A stretch of DNA of 25,940 nt, from assembly GCA_016713585.1 (NCBI GenBank), contig JADJOV010000018.1, positions 1-25,940 on the forward strand, written 5' to 3'. Made by a program: the position numbers and the translations under genes. Under the pieces are notes generated by a model, which was not told where the DNA came from, searched no databases, and saw nothing but the letters and a program-made list of their open reading frames with translations. Source of the DNA: Bdellovibrionales bacterium. GTDB taxonomy: Bacteria > Bdellovibrionota > Bdellovibrionia > Bdellovibrionales > Bdellovibrionaceae. Below are positions 16,837 through 23,061 of this stretch, piece by piece (the stretch's first letter is position 1; each line of letters opens with the position of its first letter).

Positions 16837-16998
16837 TTAAAAATTCCTCATCGTCATACTCATCAAACGATGCTGACTTTGATATTCGCGCATTTTTTCT
16901 TCGTCTATTTTACAGACAAACATTTTTTGCCAAGCAGGAGTCGCCTTTATTTTCTCGATTTTATTTTTTGTCTTCTTAAGCACAATTTTGAATTTCAT
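16837..16998 (-). CDS. Small basic protein
   Basis: ATG at 16998 has GAAAGGA six bases upstream and is preferred over starts further up that lie inside the preceding gene. The product is 53 residues, MKFKIVLKKTKNKIEKIKAT then PAWQKMFVCKIDEEKMREYQ, very Lys-rich. The start overlaps the end of the zinc-ribbon gene by 23 bases, and the stop is four bases before the sigma-like GTG. The family is unknown; a nucleic-acid-binding or antitoxin-like role is possible but unsupported. Confidence 0.5.
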   Translation of the reverse strand: MKFKIVLKKTKNKIEKIKATPAWQKMFVCKIDEEKMREYQSQHRLMSMTMRNF

Positions 16999-17197
16999 TT
17001 TTTTCCTTTCGTTGGGGTTCCTCATTTTGTTGCTGGGCTTTTTCAATTTCGGCGATGTCTTTCATCGCCTTAAGATAGGCCGCCTCCGGGCCTTCCCAGC
17101 TATCCTCGGCATAAAGGCAGTTAGAACAATGGGAGTAGGTCTTTAATTTTTCGAAGGACCTTTCTCCGCATCTTGGGCATCCACACATTCTCGACAT
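16976..17197 (-). CDS. Small zinc-ribbon protein, first gene of the transfer operon
   Basis: 73 residues, ATG at 17197 with GAGGAG five bases upstream. The N-terminal half has four Cys in two knuckles, CGCPRCGE and CSNCLYAE, a zinc-ribbon fold; the C-terminal half is a charged helix (AYLKAMKDIAEIEKAQQQNE). Similar small ribbons in mobile elements act as DNA-binding or adaptor proteins. It is the first gene after the palindrome/operator region, so the promoter for the T4SS operon must lie in 17198-17440. Confidence 0.65.
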   Translation of the reverse strand: MSRMCGCPRCGERSFEKLKTYSHCSNCLYAEDSWEGPEAAYLKAMKDIAEIEKAQQQNEEPQRKEKNEIQNCA

Positions 17198-17354
17198 TTT
17201 CTCCTCGTCTTTCTAAGAGGTGTTGTTGTTCAGTCCTCTCACCATTTAGAATTGCAAGAAAAGTGGGGTTTGTGCCAAATGCACAAGTGCTTGATTTGAA
17301 AATAGAAATTGGAAACACAAAAAACTGAGGCAATTTTTTAGTATCAATTCAGAG

Positions 17355-17384
17355 ACTTCGAGTATCAGCGCTGATACTCGAAGT
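17355..17384. repeat. 30-bp perfect palindrome
   Basis: The half-sequence ACTTCGAGTATCAGC (17355-17369) is followed with no spacer by its exact reverse complement. The inner AGTATCA half-site recurs in direct orientation 21 bases to the left (17340-17346), about two helical turns away. The shape suggests a dimeric regulator site with a neighbouring half-site. There is no T tract, so a terminator is unlikely. A conjugation origin or cruciform role is an alternative. Confidence 0.8.
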
Positions 17385-17421
17385 GCGCAGGCGTGATAAT
17401 TTTGAGGAAATGATTTTTTCG

Positions 17422-17440
17422 AGTCTCAGGTCAGAGACTT
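17422..17440. promoter_or_regulatory. Operator copy 1, upstream of transfer operon
   Basis: AGTCTCAGGTCAGAGACTT is an inverted repeat (AGTCTC/GAGACT arms) that differs by one base from the copy at 24605-24623 upstream of the NtrC-type regulator gene. A further half-site CAGAGACTT lies at 17350-17358. It is a probable binding site for a regulator shared by both operons. Confidence 0.65.
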
Positions 17441-17563
17441 GACGAAAATTCTGGGCTTAAACGTAAAAAATATCGCTTAGTGGTGGGTGCTGTACGTTAG
17501 ATGGAGCGGGGACTTGTCGAGAAAGATTGATCAGCGAAATGTCAAAGATGATTCGCAAAAACA

Positions 17564-18538
17564 TTACCCCTTGTATCCCGTAACTGGATCGGAGCCATGG
17601 GAACCCAGCGCCTTTCTCAAGTAAAGGGCGCCGGTTGCCACCTTTCTGGCAACGGCTGGATGTGTCGGCAGCAGTATGGCTGGCGACTTGCTGTGGCGGC
17701 CCACGTCGCGATCAAGATCAGTCGGTAAGCTGGAGACCGTTTCCACAAGGCCGTGTTCAGACAAGAAATGGAGTTTGGTTTGGCCGACAAATTTAAAAAA
17801 ATAAGGAATGTCGCCACGGTCGAGTTGATCCAACTCCTCCGGCAAGTAATCGTTAGCCGATCCATTTCCCATCAAAAAATCTCGGTATTGCTTCGTATTT
17901 TTTATAATGACTCGGGCTGGGTGCTGGTTTTGGCATTCATGCTCAAGTACCGGCATGATGGTATCAAGGCTGTCCAAAATGGCCGTCGTTACATCAAAGT
18001 AGCCAGAAAAAAGTTTTTCGATCTGATAAGGGGACAGCTTTTTTAAATCACCACAAAGCAGGCTTACTGCCGATAGATCGAACGGAATTTCTCGAAATGG
18101 CAAAAGGATGGTCTCATTCGGCAAAATCAGATTCGTGAGGACAACTTCGGCGTCAATGACCTGAAAGTGCTTTTCTTTGACCACAAGGTTGTATTTGTGA
18201 AGATCCCGAATACCCAGCAAATAGCAATATCCGACGAGCACCCCAAAACTGTAAGAGTGTTCAATAGAAGTTGGAATCTTATCGCCCGAAACCTCTTCAG
18301 AAAATCCAAGCCAATCACTTTTAACTTCAACATTTAAGTTAAAAAGGTATTCAGAAAGGGGCCGATCCCCATTGGAACCGACAGAATTAAAAAATGATTT
18401 AATCGGACTACACTGGCCGAAAAACAAATGTTCCCAATAGACGGAGCGGGGCTTCTGGTACCACTGACCAGAAGCCCGCTCAATGCGTTCAACGCATTTT
18501 CCAAAGTTATGCCTATCGGCTTCGAACATTCTGCTCAT
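17564..18538 (-). CDS. Minimal LanM-like Ser/Thr dehydratase (kinase-like core, no cyclase)
   Basis: The 324-residue protein begins near the ATP-binding part of LanM. QKPRS (28-32) matches the LanM KPRS motif; DLHKYN gives D112, H114 and N117; IDAE gives D129; RVIIKNTKQY gives R209 and T215; GDIPYF lies at 242-247. The spacings match the CylM residues K274, D347/H349/N352, D364 (phosphorylation) and R506/T512 (phosphate elimination), as I recall them. So both half-reactions look possible. Full LanM proteins are about 1,000 residues; here the first roughly 240 residues and the LanC-like cyclase are missing. It starts three bases after the 26-residue peptide gene, its likely substrate. Alternative: a kinase-like effector (HopA1-type). 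Confidence 0.75.
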   Translation of the reverse strand: MSRMFEADRHNFGKCVERIERASGQWYQKPRSVYWEHLFFGQCSPIKSFFNSVGSNGDRPLSEYLFNLNVEVKSDWLGFSEEVSGDKIPTSIEHSYSFGVLVGYCYLLGIRDLHKYNLVVKEKHFQVIDAEVVLTNLILPNETILLPFREIPFDLSAVSLLCGDLKKLSPYQIEKLFSGYFDVTTAILDSLDTIMPVLEHECQNQHPARVIIKNTKQYRDFLMGNGSANDYLPEELDQLDRGDIPYFFKFVGQTKLHFLSEHGLVETVSSLPTDLDRDVGRHSKSPAILLPTHPAVARKVATGALYLRKALGSHGSDPVTGYKG

Positions 18539-18541
18539 TTT

Positions 18542-18622
18542 CTATTGAGAGCTAACGCCGCCGGTGAATGACTCAGATTCGGCTTCAAGTTCATCAAGAT
18601 TGATCTCAACGATCTCTTGCAT
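18542..18622 (-). CDS. 26-residue double-glycine peptide, putative precursor of a modified signal peptide
   Basis: This gene is too short for routine gene calling. ATG at 18622 has a strong ribosome site (AAGGGAGG, four-base gap) directly after the kinase stop. The peptide starts MQEIVEINLDELEAE and ends SESFTGGVSSQ. The acidic helix with regularly spaced Ile/Leu followed by Gly-Gly is the usual form of leader peptides for LanM-type precursors and bacteriocins. Cutting after Gly-Gly leaves Val-Ser-Ser-Gln. There is no Cys, so no lanthionine ring could form, matching the cyclase-less enzyme encoded three bases later. Ser24 and Ser25 (also Ser16, Ser18, Thr20) are candidate dehydration sites. 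A simple short linker ORF is the alternative. Confidence 0.65.
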   Translation of the reverse strand: MQEIVEINLDELEAESESFTGGVSSQ

Positions 18623-18626
18623 AGGA

Positions 18627-18634
18627 CCTCCCTT
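18627..18634 (-). promoter_or_regulatory. Ribosome binding site of the 26-residue peptide
   Basis: AAGGGAGG on the minus strand lies four bases before ATG 18622, overlapping the end of the kinase gene. It is among the best ribosome sites in the window. It supports translation of the short peptide and predicts output higher than for the coupled enzyme gene, as expected for a precursor/enzyme pair. Confidence 0.7.
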
Positions 18635-19988
18635 ATTGGTTGACCGCTTCAAGCGGTGTTTTTGTTTCCGTTTCAATTACTTTTATTGTTGTTCTTTGTA
18701 GGCCATTTTTATTTAACAGTTTTACCTTAGCGCCTCTAGCGCGAGCCAATACCTCTGGGGCGTCAGCCATACCCGAAATCAACATAGCCTCAAGTCTAAG
18801 ACTATATTTTTCAATTAAATCGATGCCGTTCAAATCAGCCTTTAAGTCATAATCAAAAATGTAATACCGCTCGCCGAGTGAGCCCGATCCATTCGTCGAA
18901 ATCCATTCTTCAAACTCATTCTTCGATTGTAGATGAACTAAAGAAATCTTTTCCACATACGGAGTTAGAAGGAGGTCCCATACTTTATGAACTAATTCAT
19001 CGTCATCAACTAAAACAACTTTTTGTCCGGCTACGACCTCAATAGATTCATTTTCAATTCGAGGAACTGAGATCTTTATTTTTGTTCCTACGCCGATCTT
19101 TGATTCAATTTCAATTTTCCCGGTCATCGCTTCAAACGTAGTTTTGGCGTGAAACAATCCGAGCCCATTGCCTTTGGGCTTGAAGGTGACACCTTCCTGC
19201 ATGAGTTGAGGAAGTATTTCCGGTGCGATACCTGTCCCCCAATCAGTTATCACAATTTCGACGGAGGCTTTTGTCGAATTGATCTGGATCTCGATAGGTC
19301 CTTTGGGAGCGGCATCAATGGCATTATCAATAAGATCAGAAATTGTTGTTTCAAAATCAACTCGTGGACCAAAGACAAGACCTTCAAATTCATCGTCCAA
19401 ATTCAAAACTAATTGAGTCGCTGGAAAAAGACGCGCCTTTTGTTTAATCACCGATTTTACGAGCGTGTCAGGATTAAATTTTTCATCGGTTAAAGCCAGA
19501 AGTTGTCGGGCCTCTGATTTCTTGAGATCCAAAATTCCGGCAGAGACATTCACCATCTTTATGATACTGGCGCGAATCTCAGCTTCTACATTTTGTGGGA
19601 TCGTCTGATTATTCTTTAACAATAAATCAAGTGATGCGATGGCGCCCTTTAAACTGTGCGCCACTTGTTCAGCCATTTTGACTCGACCCTTGGAGAAACT
19701 TTTATCTGACACTTTCTTCTCAAGCAGTCTCAATCTGGAAATGAATGTTTCAAATGATTTATCGAGGTTTGAAAGCTCCTCAATTTGTGATGGTGCTGTT
19801 TGGGATTCTAAGACCAAGGACTCTGGCAAGTGGTTTGAAATATCCTTGAGCCAAGCGATCCGATCCTCCAAAGGTTTAGAAATTTGCAAAAGTGATCTGC
19901 GCATTCTTTTGCGAAGTTGCCAGAAGCAAGTAAAATGAACGTACAGACAAAAGATGTTGTTAAAAACGAAAAGCACGAGACTTCGCAA
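18633..19988 (-). CDS. Sensor histidine kinase with C-terminal receiver, catalytic part
   Basis: This 451-residue frame continues the fragment at 19808-20377 after a break near 20007-20013; its TTG start is not the real one. In order: second membrane helix (about 3-25), His phosphoacceptor in EQVAHSLKGA (H111), N box DLIDNAIDA (218-226), DWGTG (249), GNGLGL (273-278), then a receiver domain with DDD (328-330), phosphoacceptor D379 (YYIFDYDL), S405 and K427. It would phosphorylate the NtrC-type regulator or its own receiver. The stop at 18633 precedes the peptide gene by 10 bases, so peptide and sensor are in one transcript. Confidence 0.85.
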   Translation of the reverse strand: MRSLVLFVFNNIFCLYVHFTCFWQLRKRMRRSLLQISKPLEDRIAWLKDISNHLPESLVLESQTAPSQIEELSNLDKSFETFISRLRLLEKKVSDKSFSKGRVKMAEQVAHSLKGAIASLDLLLKNNQTIPQNVEAEIRASIIKMVNVSAGILDLKKSEARQLLALTDEKFNPDTLVKSVIKQKARLFPATQLVLNLDDEFEGLVFGPRVDFETTISDLIDNAIDAAPKGPIEIQINSTKASVEIVITDWGTGIAPEILPQLMQEGVTFKPKGNGLGLFHAKTTFEAMTGKIEIESKIGVGTKIKISVPRIENESIEVVAGQKVVLVDDDELVHKVWDLLLTPYVEKISLVHLQSKNEFEEWISTNGSGSLGERYYIFDYDLKADLNGIDLIEKYSLRLEAMLISGMADAPEVLARARGAKVKLLNKNGLQRTTIKVIETETKTPLEAVNQ

Positions 19989-20377
19989 GTCGACATCAAC
20001 AACCAGCAGAACCTTGTTCCTGAAGGCAAATGCAGGGTCTTTTCTGACGAAAATGAAAAAGAGACCGAACTTTGCAGTTGTCCTGCGTGAGCAATCATCT
20101 TCTCGTCGATAAACACGGAAATTCTAAGATCAATTCCTTGCGACTCAATCCAACTTGAATAGACCTGGGCAATTTTTCGATCAATTTCGCTGACACTTTG
20201 TAGGTTGATTTCAGATTCGGTGAGTTTCGAAGTGTGCGATTCGATGAAGGTTGTGGCCTTTTCAACAGTTTCTTTCGCCGAGAAAATGCTAAAGACGATA
20301 ATAGCCACCACGCTGATGCCGAGCCCGAGCAGTAGAATCTTTTTAAATTCAGATTCAATGGTGGCAACCAGTTTCAT
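19808..20377 (-). CDS. Sensor histidine kinase, N-terminal sensing part (frameshifted gene)
   Basis: ATG at 20377 overlaps the stop of the binding-protein gene (ATGA). The frame encodes a first membrane helix (KKILLLGLGISVVAIIVFSI, 12-31) and about 90 periplasmic residues (to LPSGTRF), after which the true frame moves to LLVVDVDLRSLVLFVFNN in 18633-19988. One extra base in AGGTTCTGC restores it. The remaining 60 residues of this frame are not native. The small periplasmic domain has no known ligand pocket that I recognise and may contact the neighbouring oligopeptide-binding lipoprotein. Confidence 0.7.
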   Translation of the reverse strand: MKLVATIESEFKKILLLGLGISVVAIIVFSIFSAKETVEKATTFIESHTSKLTESEINLQSVSEIDRKIAQVYSSWIESQGIDLRISVFIDEKMIAHAGQLQSSVSFSFSSEKTLHLPSGTRFCWLLMSTCEVSCFSFLTTSFVCTFILLASGNFAKECADHFCKFLNLWRIGSLGSRIFQTTCQSPWS

Positions 20378-21039
20378 TGTGCTCTCATTTCAATGGTCTC
20401 AAGCTGCATCGTGTGAAAACCCATCGGATGAGAAGGAACTGATTTTACTTTTTTGCTCCATAGACCGGATCCCTGTGAACCAAAGAAAAGAGGGATATTT
20501 GTGAAGTGCTTTAAAATTTCGATTTGAATTTTCTTATAATCTTCATCTCGCTTTGCTTGATTAAATTCCAGCAACGATTCGGCGATGGCCTCATCTATTT
20601 TTGGGTCATTCACATGAAAATAATTCGCCGAATATTTCCCTTTGAAATAGGTCAGAACCGAGAACCCATCGGGATAGTCCACGCCCTTACGACCAATGAC
20701 GGCCTCACTTTTTTTTGAGAACATCCTTTGGAGTTTGTCGGACTTACTCAGCGGGTTAAGTACCACTTCAATTTTAGGAGATGACCATAGCTTTTGAAGA
20801 TGCTCTGCTGACTTTTTCTCGGCCTCACTGGAGGCCTCGAAATCTAATTTGAAGCTAACTTTGGGTCCCTTGTAGGCGCCTTGAGATTCTTTTTTTAGCG
20901 GGGCAACATCTTTTTCTGACAAGACGCCGGAAAAACCGATGGGGATCAAGCCAAACGCAGCTTTAAAGGATTTGTCAGCAATCAGTTCAACTATTTTATT
21001 GGCGTCAGTCAGGCTAAATAGATAGCGCCGGGCCTCCAA
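20374..21039 (-). CDS. Oligopeptide-binding lipoprotein (SBP family 5), C-terminal part
   Basis: A 221-residue frame that continues the gene started at 21895. LNPANIPLEARRYLFSLTDANKIVELI, read across the break near 21055-21062, is the family-5 hinge segment (normally LN-x-x-x-PPF-x-D-x-R-VR-x-AL). FSVLTYFKGKYSANYFHVNDPKIDEAI and YKKIQIEILKHFTNIPLFFG are also typical of DppA/OppA C-termini. The end overlaps the kinase start. Confidence 0.75.
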   Translation of the reverse strand: MEARRYLFSLTDANKIVELIADKSFKAAFGLIPIGFSGVLSEKDVAPLKKESQGAYKGPKVSFKLDFEASSEAEKKSAEHLQKLWSSPKIEVVLNPLSKSDKLQRMFSKKSEAVIGRKGVDYPDGFSVLTYFKGKYSANYFHVNDPKIDEAIAESLLEFNQAKRDEDYKKIQIEILKHFTNIPLFFGSQGSGLWSKKVKSVPSHPMGFHTMQLETIEMRAQ

Positions 21040-21302
21040 GGGGATATTGGCCGGATTAAGATCACAAAGGTTTCTGAAGTGATCTCTGACGGCACGGCAC
21101 CCCAGCCTAACTTTTGAAGTTCAGCGGTTTTCATTGCAGAGACAGGTTCACGGTCAAGACTGTCGGTTTCACCACTGGCCGCCAATTTAAGTGAATCGTC
21201 GTTAGTCGTGAAAATCTTCACGCTTTTCGGCGGTGCTGAACTATCAAGTTCGTCAGCGCGCCATTTCTCAAGGTTAAAAATCCTGTTTTCGCTGATACTC
21301 AC
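21009..21302 (-). CDS. Oligopeptide-binding lipoprotein, middle part
   Basis: A 97-codon frame beginning at GTG 21302 inside the gene. The native part is SISENRIFNLEKWRADELDS through EITSETFVIL, corresponding to the segment of SBP family 5 after the FSGPFKL/GTGPY-like turn. Codons after about 21058 are out of frame. One-base losses at both ends (21299-21305 and 21055-21062) account for the split. It is a fragment of one gene spanning 20374-21895, not a separate gene. Confidence 0.6.
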   Translation of the reverse strand: MSISENRIFNLEKWRADELDSSAPPKSVKIFTTNDDSLKLAASGETDSLDREPVSAMKTAELQKLGWGAVPSEITSETFVILIRPISPWRPGAIYLA

Positions 21303-21895
21303 AACTTGAACGGACCACTGAACGCGCCAGAGGCGGAAAGATCTAATTCGGAATCAAAATTTTCAATCGGAAGTATTGCACAGTCCACAACGGCAATGTG
21401 TTTAAGAAACAATGCTGATGGCTGCGATAACTCGAATTCGATTTCTGTATCAGAAATAGGATTTATTCCTAGTTTCGAAATGTCTTTTGTTTTCTGAAAC
21501 TCTGTCGCGCCCTTAATATAATCGATGTCAGCGGCAATACCGGCCTCGAGATAAAAGAGTCTCGCAAAACTCATTTGAACATTTTTGCTTGTGACCGGCT
21601 TTCCATTGGAGAATGTACGGTTTCGTAAATGAAACCTGTATTTTAGTTTATCTTCTGATTCCGTCCATTTTTTTGCAAAGTCAGCCACGATATTGCCTTG
21701 CGAATCAAATCTCAAGAGACCGCGATGAATTTGCGAAACGATCAACATAGAGAAGGCATCTTCCATTTTGTGCGGGTCGAGTTTGATTTTAACCTCTGGA
21801 ACATGAATTTTTAAATCCATACTGACCTCTTTCTTTGACTCGCACCCTGCAAGAAACAAAAGGGCGATTACGATCTTAAAAACTTGCTCGTTCAT
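21299..21895 (-). CDS. Oligopeptide-binding lipoprotein (SBP family 5), N-terminal part
   Basis: ATG at 21895 overlaps the MFS gene by 20 bases. It begins with a lipoprotein signal, MNEQVFKIVIALLFLAGCES, with Cys18 as the lipidated residue. Family-5 hallmarks follow: IHRGLLRFDSQGNIVADFAKKW, KYRFHLRNRTFSNGKPVTSKNV and FELSQPSALFLKHIA. The restored protein is about 500 residues. Such proteins usually deliver peptides to an ABC importer, but no permease or ATPase gene is in the operon, so a sensing role with the adjacent kinase is more likely. The ligand could be the modified peptide encoded downstream. Confidence 0.8.
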   Translation of the reverse strand: MNEQVFKIVIALLFLAGCESKKEVSMDLKIHVPEVKIKLDPHKMEDAFSMLIVSQIHRGLLRFDSQGNIVADFAKKWTESEDKLKYRFHLRNRTFSNGKPVTSKNVQMSFARLFYLEAGIAADIDYIKGATEFQKTKDISKLGINPISDTEIEFELSQPSALFLKHIAVVDCAILPIENFDSELDLSASGAFSGPFKL

Positions 21896-22703
21896 TTAAG
21901 CCCCCCACCTTTATTTGTTTTCTTACAAATAAAAATCCAGCAACCAAAAACACAACTGCGCATCGAATAATTGCCTCGACCCACAAGGGGACGGTAGCCG
22001 CCCACGATCCCACCAATATTTCACCGACGGATAGAATCAAAATCATGAGTGTCATTCTGGCGCTCGTTACGCCGCCAATGTGACTTGTCGGCGTGTCGGT
22101 TTGAATATGGCTAGAAATACGGTGGAGCACCATCCAGTAGGCAAGATCCTTCAGTAAAAACAACCCAACTGCCAACCAACTGGCATGGCCGTAGAAACCA
22201 ATCATCAAATATGCAACGCCCAGGAGAGTCCAAAACGGAGAGCTTGGAATTTTAAGTGACCAACGCTTCTCAAGAAAACCGGCACTCCATACTGCCACCC
22301 CGTAGCCAGCAGAAAAGAGTGCGGCCCATGTTTGGTCGGCTCCTGCGACGCGCGCCTGAAATGCGACAGTCCCCATCATTGAAACAGCCAAAAGCAAATC
22401 AAGTTTAGCAGCCATTGGATTAAATTTAAAATAGTCAGAAAACTTTTGATGCCAAGAAATGATCTCAGCTTTTGACCTCTCGGGCTTTTGGTTCTCGACC
22501 GGAAGAAGGAAAATAATGAGTCCATTTAAAATAAATGTGACAGCATCAAAAATGATTGCTGATTCAAAATTTAGATATTTAATAAATACAATTGCAGTTA
22601 GTCCTGAAAACAGCGTGGCCCCTTGGGTGGCTTTATTGAACCAAATCGCATGTTTTGAGTTTGAGGCGTAAGTGTCATCAGCGATGAGCTTCGTGATTTT
22701 CAC
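21876..22703 (-). CDS. MFS transporter, C-terminal part (frameshifted gene)
   Basis: From GTG 22703 the frame gives 275 residues with about seven hydrophobic helices, such as GATLFSGLTAIVFIKYL, AIIFDAVTFILNGLIIFLLP and YLMIGFYGHASWLAVGLFLL. The KITKLIADDTYASNSKHAIWFN segment followed by the next helix resembles the loop after helix 4 in drug/siderophore-exporter-type MFS proteins (MFS_3-like). It continues the fragment at 22678-23061. Proposed role: export of the modified peptide. No peptidase domain is present, so leader removal would need another enzyme. Confidence 0.75.
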   Translation of the reverse strand: MKITKLIADDTYASNSKHAIWFNKATQGATLFSGLTAIVFIKYLNFESAIIFDAVTFILNGLIIFLLPVENQKPERSKAEIISWHQKFSDYFKFNPMAAKLDLLLAVSMMGTVAFQARVAGADQTWAALFSAGYGVAVWSAGFLEKRWSLKIPSSPFWTLLGVAYLMIGFYGHASWLAVGLFLLKDLAYWMVLHRISSHIQTDTPTSHIGGVTSARMTLMILILSVGEILVGSWAATVPLWVEAIIRCAVVFLVAGFLFVRKQIKVGGLNERASF

Positions 22704-23061
22704 TCGACTGCCAGCCTGAAAGCGGCAATTGTTGCCCGAAAGATACTGACAGATGCGAAGGCCAAGTAATTTGTCTCAGCCCCAACCCATAGCATAAGCA
22801 GCAACAAGATAAAACCGCTGCTATTATCTCAACAACGATAACGGTAGGTCTGGGTGGAAGTTGATCAGTGAAGTGACCCCAGAGGCCAACCACCGCGGCA
22901 GGAATCAACCGTTGCAGACCTAATATAAGAGTGGCTTGGCCTAGACTGAAACCAGATTTCAACATGAAGGCGATCATGCACAGATTGAAAGTCAGACTTC
23001 CGACTGAGGAGATTAAAGTTCCAAAATAAAATGCAGGCGCTACCCATTTTTTATTCATCAT
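22678..23061 (-). CDS. MFS transporter, N-terminal part (frameshifted gene)
   Basis: ATG at 23061 overlaps the regulator stop (ATGA). The frame gives helices 1-2 (YFGTLISSVGSLTFNLCMIA and GQATLILGLQRLIPAAVVGL), the loop GHFTDQLPPRP and the start of helix 3 (VIVVEIIAAVLS). Near 22802-22812 the native frame moves to LLLMLWVGAETNYLAFASVS, and near 22718-22724 again to FQAGSRVKITKLIADD. Two one-base losses explain this; the last 40 codons here are not native. Twelve helices are expected for the restored protein of about 395 residues. Confidence 0.7.
   Translation of the reverse strand: MMNKKWVAPAFYFGTLISSVGSLTFNLCMIAFMLKSGFSLGQATLILGLQRLIPAAVVGLWGHFTDQLPPRPTVIVVEIIAAVLSCCCLCYGLGLRQITWPSHLSVSFGQQLPLSGWQSSENHEAHR

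Larger units (their letters stand above)
17198..17563. promoter_or_regulatory. Control region between the peptide operon and the transfer operon
   Basis: No convincing gene lies here. The minus strand leads into the transfer operon, while the peptide operon ends at 17564. It contains a 19-bp operator (17422-17440), a 30-bp perfect palindrome (17355-17384), an extra AGTATCA half-site (17340) and an extra CAGAGACTT half-site (17350). Near 17252-17278 the minus strand reads TTGGCAC, 14 bases, TTGCA: both sigma-54 elements but with nine bases too many between them. Whether this is the promoter is unclear. Confidence 0.6.

Noticed and set aside
17198..17563. CRISPR-like or terminator reading of the repeats
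   Set aside because: The repeats are few, unequally spaced and palindromic, with no spacers and no T tract, so operator sites fit better.
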